Assembly (NCBI GenBank): GCA_021804525.1
Contig: JAJZHJ010000081.1
Coordinates: forward strand, 1-6,551
From: Bacteroidota bacterium
GTDB lineage: Bacteria > Bacteroidota > Bacteroidia > Bacteroidales > Paludibacteraceae
Direction: 5' to 3'
Length of the DNA: 6,551 bases
Every line of letters starts with the position of its first letter. Position 1 is the stretch's first letter. The notes below the pieces were generated by a model. The model was not told the origin of the DNA and made no database searches. It saw nothing but the letters and a program-made list of their open reading frames with translations. Below are positions 1 to 6,336 of this stretch, in pieces. The position numbers and the translations under genes were made by a program.

Positions 1-124
1 CGCTGTCGGGGTGCACTTCCATCAGGCTGTCGGCACGGGCAAGCAACACCTTGTCCTGCAACGAAGTGTGTCCGCACGAGACAACCAAAAGGCAAAGAGA
101 AAGAAAGAAAAGTAAATGGCGCAA
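1..124 (-). CDS. lipoprotein, N-terminal fragment (gene runs off the left edge)
   Basis: Only the first 41 codons are in the window. Read from a TTG at 124-122 the protein begins MRHLLFFLSLCLLVVSCG: a basic start, a hydrophobic core and a lipobox VVSC with the cysteine at residue 17, so it should be exported and lipidated at that cysteine. The mature part continues with a short helix ending in ARADSLMEVHPDS. That 'ADSLME.HPDS' pattern is, from memory, typical of Bacteroidales lipoproteins that carry tetratricopeptide repeats, some of them fused to DNA-binding domains; this function is inference. There is no in-frame ATG between the upstream stop (TGA, near 189) and the signal peptide. I chose the TTG at 124 because it gives a normal-length signal peptide with Arg2-His3; a TTG at 148-146 would give a longer, less typical one. 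No ribosome binding site is evident. The lipoprotein call is fairly sure, the family less so. Confidence 0.68.
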   Translation of the reverse strand, partial: MRHLLFFLSLCLLVVSCGHTSLQDKVLLARADSLMEVHPDS

Positions 125-145
125 AGAAAACAGGCAAAGAAGAAA

Positions 146-174
146 CAAAAATAGGAATAATTGACAATTGTCAA
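146..174 (-). promoter_or_regulatory. possible Bacteroides-type promoter for the left-edge lipoprotein gene
   Basis: On the minus strand TATTTTTG (153-146) matches the -7 consensus TAnnTTTG. A TTG (174-172) lies 18 bases upstream, slightly closer than the usual 19-21, and it sits inside the palindrome at 158-177. Transcription would begin near 139, just ahead of the TTG start chosen for the lipoprotein, giving a very short leader. Boxes this short occur by chance in AT-rich DNA, so the call is tentative. Confidence 0.3.
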
Positions 175-177
175 TTA
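158..177. repeat. 20-base perfect palindrome
   Basis: The bases taattgacaattgtcaatta equal their own reverse complement over all 20 positions, with no loop. This suits a dimeric regulator's operator better than a transcription terminator: it has no T-run, and it lies just upstream of the lipoprotein gene, overlapping the candidate -33 box. It could also be a common AT-rich intergenic motif. Its function is unknown. Confidence 0.55.
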
Positions 178-349
178 AATTCGTTACTCATGCAGTTTTT
201 TGCCTTTGCCTATGTTGTTTCCTATTGCCTTGAGGTTTCCGATTCCTTTAGTCTTGATTCACTGAGTAATTGATTAACTGAATGTATCGTTCTGAAAATT
301 GTTTAGAGATTCTGTTGTTAATACTCTTGTTATTGAATGAACCTCTTTA
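178..349. other. intergenic spacer, no gene recognised
   Basis: The minus strand here is purine-rich. It holds a short open stretch ending in GNLKAIGNNIGKGKKLHE and a TAA near 188-186, but this follows a stop codon and has no recognisable start. I see it either as non-coding DNA or as the tail of something long decayed. No tRNA, hairpin terminator or convincing promoter was found. Confidence 0.4.
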
Positions 350-616
350 CTATGTAATGGGTAATGTGAGCCGGAACTTTGTTGGGTTCTCCAATAACTT
401 GCGCCCTTCAAGCTTAGGCATTAATTCCCGCTCTTTTTCAACCAGTTGAAGTAAAATATCTTCCTTTACTTCTTCCTTGTTATGATACTTATCTCGCTGA
501 TAGTAGGCTTGCCTACTTCTACCAAACAGACCGCACAAGGTATCCACTTTGGAGATGGAACGTTTTGTGCGCAGCTCTCTTACCGTTTGACTCCAGATTT
601 TTATCTTGTATAAACT
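350..616 (-). pseudogene. IS3-family transposase OrfB, N-terminal fragment
   Basis: The open frame reads through WSQTVRELRTKRSISKVDTL, then LCGLFGRSRQAYYQ, then ILLQLVEKERELMPKLEGRK. A short 'CxLFGxSRQAYY' segment followed by a helix and a 'LMPxLGGRKLL' segment is the usual N-terminal region of Bacteroidota IS3-family OrfB proteins, ahead of the rve integrase core. After GRKLLE the sequence departs into NPTKFRLTLPIT and a stop, so roughly the last three quarters of a normal OrfB of about 280 residues, including all DDE catalytic residues, is missing. A GTG at 547 could start a 65-residue peptide. An in-frame stop at 619-617 bounds the frame upstream, as expected for an OrfB normally made by frameshifting from orfA. 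Family recognition is from memory of the motif. Confidence 0.72.
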
Positions 617-672
617 TTAATCTTAACATCTTCAACCTTTAGCCTCATGGTTTCTATTGCCTGTTTCTCTCT
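580..672 (-). pseudogene. IS3-family OrfA, C-terminal tail with internal stop
   Basis: The frame reads KQAIETMRLKVEDVKIKVYT, R, a TAA at 603-601, then KSGVKR and the terminal TAA at 582-580. The pattern 'AxETMIxxAEExxKIxxRKKSGxKQ' is how many IS3-family OrfA proteins end in Bacteroidota, just before orfB. The in-frame TAA and an upstream TGA (675-673) show decay. Farther upstream, NRELKRE in a neighbouring frame (about 690-669) may be shifted OrfA coiled-coil sequence. The stretch is short, so confidence is moderate. Confidence 0.55.
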
Positions 673-689
673 TCAGTTCCCTGTTGCCA

Positions 690-3600
690 TCATGATGGAT
701 TTGCAGGGACTCCTAAAAAGACATTATTTGCCGGAAGCGTTTCGCTTTTCATCAATACCGATAAGGGTTGCAAAATCGATTTGTCTTCCATTTTGGAGTC
801 GTAAAGTACCACGGCCATTCCTCCCACACTGCAACCATTACCAATATCCACATACGACATTTTCATCACCCTGTCTTCGAAAAGGTGTGTTTGCAGCGTA
901 CAGTTATCATTGAGTGCCGAGTTATCGCCCATTTTAATCAAATCGAACTCAGTGATCTGCGTTGTCACGATGCAGGCTCTTTTCCCGATCTTGCATCCAA
1001 GCATACGTAAAGGGTATTTAATGAACGGCGTTCCTGTCAAAATATTCAGGAAAAAGAGCACTAGAAAATTTTCGTAAACCCCCGTTACCAATTCACTTCG
1101 CCAAACATAATTGCTCCAGAGCGGCTTCTTGGCAGGCTTATATTTTCCGATCACAAGCCATTTAAAGATTGTCATTACAATGGTTCCAAGTATGGCAGCG
1201 CCGAGATACAGAAAAGGGAATACCAAAAACAATTCCCAAAGTGATTTAGTAACTTGCAAATATGATGCGACATCGGTAATCAAAGCAGCTAATGCAATAA
1301 ATAACGTTGCAGGCAATGTGACACGAAAGAACTCAATACTATAACGCAGGAAAAATAATGTCCGTGTGGGTTTATAGGTACGCTTTGCCGAGAAATCGCG
1401 ATTAATATCTCGTTGGGGAAGATATACCGCAGGAGAACCAAACCAGGATGTACCATCCTTTGCCGGCAAATCGTCTTTGTTCATTTTCGAAAGCACTCCT
1501 ACAAGCACATCACTTCCCAAACGAGTACCAGGGCTTATCACAGCACTGTTCCCCACAAAGGTTCGATTGCCAATGCGGGCCTTGGCAATGGTAATATAGC
1601 CATTGCGTACATGCGAAGCACCTACCGAAACAGAGTCGGCAAGAAAACATTCATCACCGGTTTCGAGCAAGTCGGGAGAGATAAATTCCACCGTGGCTAT
1701 TTCTACTCGTTTCCCCATTTTCACGCCAAGCATCTTGAACCATATTTGAAGATAGAGCGTGGTGTATAAAGTACCTATGACCTGAAGACTCAGTTTCATC
1801 AATTGATCGAAAAACCATTTCTTGTAATAAAAGATACTGTTGACAGGGTATTTTCCTTCTTTAATATTCCCAAGCATCACCCATTTGAGAATTGTAATAA
1901 TAACGGTCAACAAGACGACAAAGGAGAAACCTACTGCGATTGTTGTCCATAAGAAGTGAAAACCACGTGAAACATAAGCCAGGTGAGTGATCAACATCAA
2001 GCCCGGGAAATAAGCAAGCATCGTGATGAGTGGAATGATGAAAATGCTGATGAAAAACAGCAGAAAATTACGTGTCGACCACAGATCAACATGGGTTTGT
2101 TGACCGTTGATGCCTACTTTTACCGCAGGCGAACCACTCCACTGTTCGTTGGCAGGAATCACATTTCCTTCCGAAACCAACGTTAGGTCGTCAATGGATG
2201 AATTGCGTTCCATCTTGGTATTGATAGACAAATTGCATCGGGTACCCACGAAACAATCGTCTTCAAGCTCTACTGTTCCGATATACATATATCCATCTGC
2301 AATGTTATATCCACGAAGGTGGGTATCGGTGCAAATGCTTACATTATCGCCAAGTGTCACTAAGTCGAAAGCAGAAATGGCCGACGTATTAATATAAACA
2401 TTACGTCCAATCTTAGCACCTACCGCACGCAGAAACACATTCATGATGGAGGTACCCGTGAAATAGTTGATAGGACAAATATTGATCACCTTATCCACAA
2501 TCCAGAAACGGAAATAGTAACTTCCCCAAAGTTTATATCTCCCGGGTTTAATACGTCCGATCACTGCCCATTTGAAGCCAATAGCAAATAACGAAAGAAT
2601 CGGCATGAGGGCAAAATACATCAAAAGCATGGTTCCCAATGAAAAGAACACTCCATTATCGGCCTGATAATAATATGAATAAACAAAGAAAGGCCCTAAC
2701 CACTCAATGCCGAACAATAGCAACAAAAAAATCATGGCGATTCCCTGAGAGAACACACACGTGTAATAACTCAGCTTTGAAGGATTATAAACGTCGCGTT
2801 CCTTTTTAGGTTCACTCTGAATCTTGGGTTGTTTTTTTGTAAGTTCTTCAGCCAAATTGGATAAGACAGGATGTTTATACACATCCACAACTGACATAGT
2901 TGAAAAAATGGGATTTGCCCTCATCTCCGAAACAACCAATGCCGCCAACAAGGAGTGACCACCCAAATCGTTGAAAAAGTGATCATCCATGGAAATGTTA
3001 TCCCGATTGAAATTCTTTGCCATAATGGCCACCATCGCTTTTTCCAATACGGTGGTCGGAGGGATGATCTCTTTTTTACCAGAAAATGAAAGAGGCATCT
3101 GAGGTGCAGGCAACCGTTTTCGATCAATTTTCTGACTGGTCGTCATAGGCAGTTCATCAATCACGTCAAGCGTTGAAGGAATCATATAATAAGGCAATTT
3201 GAGGCGCAGAATATCGGCAATCACTTCGCGATCAATTTCCACATCAGAATCAACCACAACATAAGCAGCCAATTGCTGCGTGGCACTATCCAAAGCAACA
3301 GCAGCAGCTTGTACTCCGTTGCATTTAATCAATAATCCTTCGATTTCTGACAGTTCAACACGAAACCCTCTTACTTTAACCTGAGCATCGGCTCTTCCCA
3401 GAAAAACAATTTCACCGTTCGACGCGTATTTCGCTAAATCACCCGTTTTATAATAACGTTTTGAATATCCAATCAATCGATCAGTTTCAATAAACTTTTG
3501 TAAAGTCAGTTCATCACGATGAAGATAACCTCGTGCAACACTCTCTCCACCAATCAATATTTCGCCCTCTTCGCCTATTGCAACAAGTTCCAACTGCTCA

Positions 3601-4604
3601 TTAACAATCGCCACCTCATATCCGGTTAATGGACGGCCAATAGTTACCGGTTCATCTGGTTCCAGAACTGAATACGTAGCAATAACAGCAGCTTCCGTCG
3701 GACCATAGGTATTATAAACCATTCTGCCGGGTTTGCACCAACGGTGAGCAATATCTGAAGAACACACCTCACCTCCGAAAATAAGTATCTTCAAATCAGG
3801 AATATCTTCCTTTACCATCGATAACAGCGTTGGAGCGCATGATAGAAATGTGATATGAAGTTTGTTTAGAATGGAAGCAAATTGATCGCCAGAACGCATA
3901 ATATCGAACGTGCCGACAACTAATGTGGCACCCACCGAAAAGGTAACCCATATTTCTTCTACTGAAGCATCAAAGGAAACCGAGAATCCCTGCAACACAC
4001 GATGTGTATGATCGACAGGATAAATTGCCTGTGCACCAACAATATAGTTTACAACATTACGGTGCTCAAGCAGTACCCCTTTAGGTTCGCCACTGCTACC
4101 GGAAGTATAAATAATATAACATAGATCGTTCGACGATCTATTGTTTACAAATGGTTGGGTAGCAGGAAAACAGTCTAATTCATGCAATTGATGATCGACA
4201 TTAAATATCGGATGATTATCCAAATAAGAAGCAACATTTTCGAGAATGCTATCAGCGGTTATAAGCATTTTTGCTCCCGAATCGTTCATAATGAAATTAA
4301 CCCGTTCACCTGGTGCTTCCGGATCAAGGGGAATATAAGCACCTCCTGCTTTCAACACGGCTAACATAGCAATATAAACTTCAGAAGAACGAGGCAAAAG
4401 TATAGCTACTTTTTCTTCGGGTGCAACTCCATGTTCTTGAAGATAATAAGCTAGCCTATTCGTTATTTGATCAATTTCTGAATACGTGTAATGCTTCTCG
4501 CCACATTCAATAGCTATGCTATCAGGATATGACCGGACAGAGTCCCCAAAGAATTGATCTAAAAACTGTTTTTTCTCAAGATTATTACCCATGGATACGT
4601 TCAT
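690..4604 (-). CDS. Pls-type membrane nonribosomal peptide synthetase (putative poly-basic-amino-acid synthetase)
   Basis: 1304 residues, close to the roughly 1319 of Streptomyces Pls, which makes epsilon-poly-L-lysine. The adenylation domain (about 10-500) has every core motif: LKAGGAYIPLD (84), YTSGSSGEPKG (166), FDAS (211), NTYGPTE (298), YKTGDL (385), the GRADAQVKVRG block (403) and Lys492. The carrier domain (about 515-590) has LGGHS with attachment Ser551. Three repeats follow, each two hydrophobic segments (about 612-682, 846-910, 1081-1153) and a soluble hexapeptide-like domain (about 683-830, 911-1063, 1154-1304). Each repeat has an (F/L)KW..(I/L)G..K motif, a GxKxGxR motif and a histidine (762, 998, 1240). 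The ten pocket residues read DAESIGTVIK, a lysine-like code. No HHxxxDG condensation motif, thioesterase or reductase is seen. By analogy it loads a basic amino acid and polymerises it at the membrane. The start is ATG 4604; Met5 is an alternative. The stop abuts the IS remnant. Family very likely; product inferred. Confidence 0.93.
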   Translation of the reverse strand: MNVSMGNNLEKKQFLDQFFGDSVRSYPDSIAIECGEKHYTYSEIDQITNRLAYYLQEHGVAPEEKVAILLPRSSEVYIAMLAVLKAGGAYIPLDPEAPGERVNFIMNDSGAKMLITADSILENVASYLDNHPIFNVDHQLHELDCFPATQPFVNNRSSNDLCYIIYTSGSSGEPKGVLLEHRNVVNYIVGAQAIYPVDHTHRVLQGFSVSFDASVEEIWVTFSVGATLVVGTFDIMRSGDQFASILNKLHITFLSCAPTLLSMVKEDIPDLKILIFGGEVCSSDIAHRWCKPGRMVYNTYGPTEAAVIATYSVLEPDEPVTIGRPLTGYEVAIVNEQLELVAIGEEGEILIGGESVARGYLHRDELTLQKFIETDRLIGYSKRYYKTGDLAKYASNGEIVFLGRADAQVKVRGFRVELSEIEGLLIKCNGVQAAAVALDSATQQLAAYVVVDSDVEIDREVIADILRLKLPYYMIPSTLDVIDELPMTTSQKIDRKRLPAPQMPLSFSGKKEIIPPTTVLEKAMVAIMAKNFNRDNISMDDHFFNDLGGHSLLAALVVSEMRANPIFSTMSVVDVYKHPVLSNLAEELTKKQPKIQSEPKKERDVYNPSKLSYYTCVFSQGIAMIFLLLLFGIEWLGPFFVYSYYYQADNGVFFSLGTMLLMYFALMPILSLFAIGFKWAVIGRIKPGRYKLWGSYYFRFWIVDKVINICPINYFTGTSIMNVFLRAVGAKIGRNVYINTSAISAFDLVTLGDNVSICTDTHLRGYNIADGYMYIGTVELEDDCFVGTRCNLSINTKMERNSSIDDLTLVSEGNVIPANEQWSGSPAVKVGINGQQTHVDLWSTRNFLLFFISIFIIPLITMLAYFPGLMLITHLAYVSRGFHFLWTTIAVGFSFVVLLTVIITILKWVMLGNIKEGKYPVNSIFYYKKWFFDQLMKLSLQVIGTLYTTLYLQIWFKMLGVKMGKRVEIATVEFISPDLLETGDECFLADSVSVGASHVRNGYITIAKARIGNRTFVGNSAVISPGTRLGSDVLVGVLSKMNKDDLPAKDGTSWFGSPAVYLPQRDINRDFSAKRTYKPTRTLFFLRYSIEFFRVTLPATLFIALAALITDVASYLQVTKSLWELFLVFPFLYLGAAILGTIVMTIFKWLVIGKYKPAKKPLWSNYVWRSELVTGVYENFLVLFFLNILTGTPFIKYPLRMLGCKIGKRACIVTTQITEFDLIKMGDNSALNDNCTLQTHLFEDRVMKMSYVDIGNGCSVGGMAVVLYDSKMEDKSILQPLSVLMKSETLPANNVFLGVPANPS
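4121..4141. repeat. inverted repeat within the synthetase coding sequence
   Basis: Nine bases (atagatcgt) are followed by a three-base loop and their exact reverse complement (acgatctat). The repeat lies in codons for the NNRSSND region just before the ATP-binding motif YTSGSSGEPKG. In mRNA it would form a small hairpin. No function is evident and it may be chance. Confidence 0.4.
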
Positions 4605-5408
4605 AAATTCTATTTTCAGATTATCTTATTTTTCAATGTGTGCAACTTATCCTCTTCGTATGCTGTTATGCGCAATGAGTTAATTTCAAATCACATTCCT
4701 TCAATGCTTACCTCTTATGGATTGCATCCCCATCCATCATTATTGTGCAGGTGGCTACAAATAAATACTACTCTTTGACTATATTTTAATATAAAGGTTG
4801 CATAGGACATGTGGTACATTGTTAAAATAAAGGTGATATAAGCCATATTCTATATCTTAGCAAACGAAATCAGTCATTTCATATCCAAAAATCATCTTAA
4901 AAGCTTTTCATATTGAGTGTAAACACCGCAAAAACAACAATTTAGTTATATTTAATATTGAAAACACGTGTATTAACAAGGAAGCTAAGTGCTCGTTTGA
5001 TGGTGATCAAAATGCACGCACACCTCTCATTCATCACGATCATATTCATTTGTAAAATTCAATTTCAAGATTATCGAAAATAAGGTAACTTAATCCGTTC
5101 AATTCATTATTCACATCAACATATAGTCAATAATCACATTGATATTTCTCAACCGTGAAGCAATTTATGCATTAAACGACAGAAAAAGAAACATGCTATA
5201 ATGGGAAAATGCTTTAATATCAGCAACTTTATATCGCAACTTGTTATCAAAAATCATATTGCAAAAAACACACAAAGATACAACAAAACTCTCTGACAAA
5301 CATGAGTTTTCATAAACATGGAAATGTAAATAGCAATGCTTAAAAAACAAGTGGATAGGTAACGAATCCTTGCTTTTCGATTTCTTGCAATCAACTAATT
5401 ATAAACAA
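4605..5408. other. long AT-rich intergenic region upstream of the synthetase gene
   Basis: About 800 bases without a convincing gene. Short open frames exist on both strands: a minus-strand 61-codon frame at 5165-5350, a minus-strand 35-codon frame near 4940-5050, and a plus-strand frame near 4635-4800. None shows a recognisable motif, a ribosome binding site or a plausible composition. The synthetase ATG has only AT-rich sequence upstream (gaaaatagaattt) and no clear Shine-Dalgarno. No promoter could be placed close to the synthetase start; the best -7-like box is about 670 bases upstream. A long leader, a small RNA or a decayed gene could occupy the space. Confidence 0.5.
5273..5300 (-). 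promoter_or_regulatory. isolated -7-like promoter box, direction of the synthetase gene
   Basis: On the minus strand TATCTTTG (5280-5273) fits TAnnTTTG exactly, and TTTG (5300-5297) lies 16 bases upstream. That spacing is shorter than the usual 19-21, so the fit is partial. It points toward the synthetase start, about 670 bases downstream. It may instead serve an unannotated short transcript or be chance. Confidence 0.25.
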
Positions 5409-5443
5409 CAAAGCCGCTTCGACATTACTCGAAACGGCCTTTG
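5409..5443 (-). terminator. rho-independent terminator of the peroxiredoxin gene
   Basis: Minus-strand RNA pairs CAAAGGCCGTTTCGA (5443-5429) with TCGAAGCGGCTTTG (5422-5409) across a six-base loop, giving a stem of about 14 pairs with one bulged G and one G-U pair. A T-rich run (ttgtttataatt) follows. It begins about 18 bases after the peroxiredoxin stop codon and should separate that gene from the synthetase transcript. Confidence 0.85.
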
Positions 5444-5461
5444 TTTCTCAAAGAGGCAGTA

Positions 5462-6163
5462 CTATTTAAGAATATTTTGCCACAACGTTTCCTTGTCTAA
5501 TCTTTTGGTGCAGAAGAACCAATCGTGGCAGGTAATGTCTTCTTTTGCTGTCATGCGTTCACGCGCCATTCCACACGAACCTGCAGTAGGCACAATCACA
5601 TCATCGCCGGGTTGCCAATCAGCAGGAGTGGCTACATTAAAGGTATCTGCAGTTTGCATAGCGATTAAAGCCCGATACAATTCATCAAAATTACGGCCTA
5701 AGCTAAGCGGATAATAAATAATGGCACGTATAATCCCTTTCGGGTCAATAAAAAAGACAGCTCTGACAGCTTTGGTATTGCTTTCGCCGGGTTGTATCAT
5801 CCCATACTTTTGGGCAATCTCCATGGTAATATCTTCAATAAGTGGAAAATTAACTTCCACATCTTTCATACCCTTATATTCGATTTTCTCCTGTATTGTT
5901 CGTAGCCACGCAATATGACTGTACAGTCCATCAACAGAAAGGCCTACTAACTTACAATTAGCTGCTTCAAATTTTTCCTCTAACGTGGCAAATGCCATGA
6001 ATTCGGAAGTACAAACAGGAGTAAAGTCTGCAGGATGGCTAAAAAAAATCACCCATTTCCCTCTATATTGAATGGGAAAATGGATATTACCTTGTGTAGT
6101 CACAGCTTTAAATTCGGGTGCCTTGTCACCAATGCGAGGCATTCCAATGATTTCATTTTCCAT
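5462..6163 (-). CDS. peroxiredoxin, Prx6-like (thiol peroxidase)
   Basis: A 233-residue cytoplasmic thiol peroxidase that would reduce hydrogen peroxide and organic hydroperoxides. The active-site motif PADFTPVC places the peroxidatic cysteine at residue 51, with Pro44 and Thr48, and Arg134 is the likely catalytic arginine in AVRAVFFIDP. The long C-terminal extension, with YPLSLGRNFDELYR and then WQPGDDVIVP, is typical of the Prx6 subfamily and rules out the shorter AhpC and BCP types. Besides Cys70 there are three late cysteines (197, 212, 218). The last two are six residues apart, like the Cys207/Cys213 pair I recall from the archaeal Aeropyrum enzyme, so a resolving role is plausible. The ATG at 6163 gives the normal N-terminus; an AAGGAG lies 20 bases upstream, too far to be an ordinary ribosome site. 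It has its own promoter and terminator. The electron donor is not encoded here. Confidence 0.95.
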   Translation of the reverse strand: MENEIIGMPRIGDKAPEFKAVTTQGNIHFPIQYRGKWVIFFSHPADFTPVCTSEFMAFATLEEKFEAANCKLVGLSVDGLYSHIAWLRTIQEKIEYKGMKDVEVNFPLIEDITMEIAQKYGMIQPGESNTKAVRAVFFIDPKGIIRAIIYYPLSLGRNFDELYRALIAMQTADTFNVATPADWQPGDDVIVPTAGSCGMARERMTAKEDITCHDWFFCTKRLDKETLWQNILK

Positions 6164-6304
6164 AATAGTGTTTTTTGTGAATTCTCCTTAAGATGAATTC
6201 AGGTTTTACATACTTGATAATTAAGTCAAATCAGCCTTTTTATGCGCACTTTACTTGCTTTTAGCAACGTCGTAAGCTAACGTTTTTCTCTTTGTGGGCA
6301 CGAA

Positions 6305-6336
6305 CAAATATAACGCATATTTTATTAAAAAGCAAA
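6305..6336 (-). promoter_or_regulatory. Bacteroides-type promoter of the peroxiredoxin gene
   Basis: On the minus strand TTTG (6336-6333), 20 bases, then TATATTTG (6312-6305) matches the TTTG / TAnnTTTG housekeeping consensus of Bacteroidota in both boxes and spacing. Transcription would begin near 6298, giving a leader of about 135 bases before the ATG at 6163. The leader contains a small inverted repeat (TTAGC and GCTAA, about 10 bases apart) and a repeated TGAATTC near 6178 and 6194, neither of known role. Confidence 0.72.

Larger units (their letters stand above)
350..689 (-). mobile_element. decayed IS3-family insertion sequence remnant
   Basis: Two adjoining transposase fragments lie in the order and overlap expected of an IS3-family element read on the minus strand: the C-terminal tail of orfA (stop at 582-580), then the N-terminal part of orfB (open 616-350) in a different, overlapping frame. 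The catalytic DDE core of orfB is absent, since recognisable similarity ends at about position 385, and orfA keeps only its last residues with an internal stop. I could not identify terminal inverted repeats or a target duplication, so the outer limits are approximate; the right limit is set at the synthetase stop codon. The element cannot move on its own. Confidence 0.72.

Noticed and set aside
240..285. Imperfect inverted repeat near TTCACTGAGTAATTG
   Set aside because: Too many mismatches to form a stable stem and no T-run, so not a terminator.
768..2397. Several plus-strand open frames (for example 768-1010, 1413-1769, 2107-2397) opposite the synthetase gene
   Set aside because: They lie antisense to a gene with continuous recognisable domains and have no motifs of their own, so they are frame shadows.
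690..2771. Reading the C-terminal half as a separate sugar or serine O-acetyltransferase fused by chance
   Set aside because: The three-fold repeat with paired membrane helices, in frame after a carrier domain, matches Pls architecture; ordinary hexapeptide acetyltransferases are short and soluble.
690..4604. Alpha-aminoadipate reductase or carboxylic acid reductase (adenylation, carrier, reductase)
   Set aside because: No NAD(P)-binding GxxGxxG reductase domain follows the carrier domain; membrane repeats do.
5165..5350. Minus-strand 61-codon open frame in the long spacer
   Set aside because: Phe-, Ser- and Cys-rich low-complexity translation, no ribosome binding site, no motif. The -7-like box at 5273 lies inside the frame, so at best only a shorter internal start could be expressed from it.
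5370..5918. Plus-strand open frames opposite the peroxiredoxin gene
   Set aside because: Antisense to a well-supported gene, with one spanning the terminator hairpin; no recognisable protein features.
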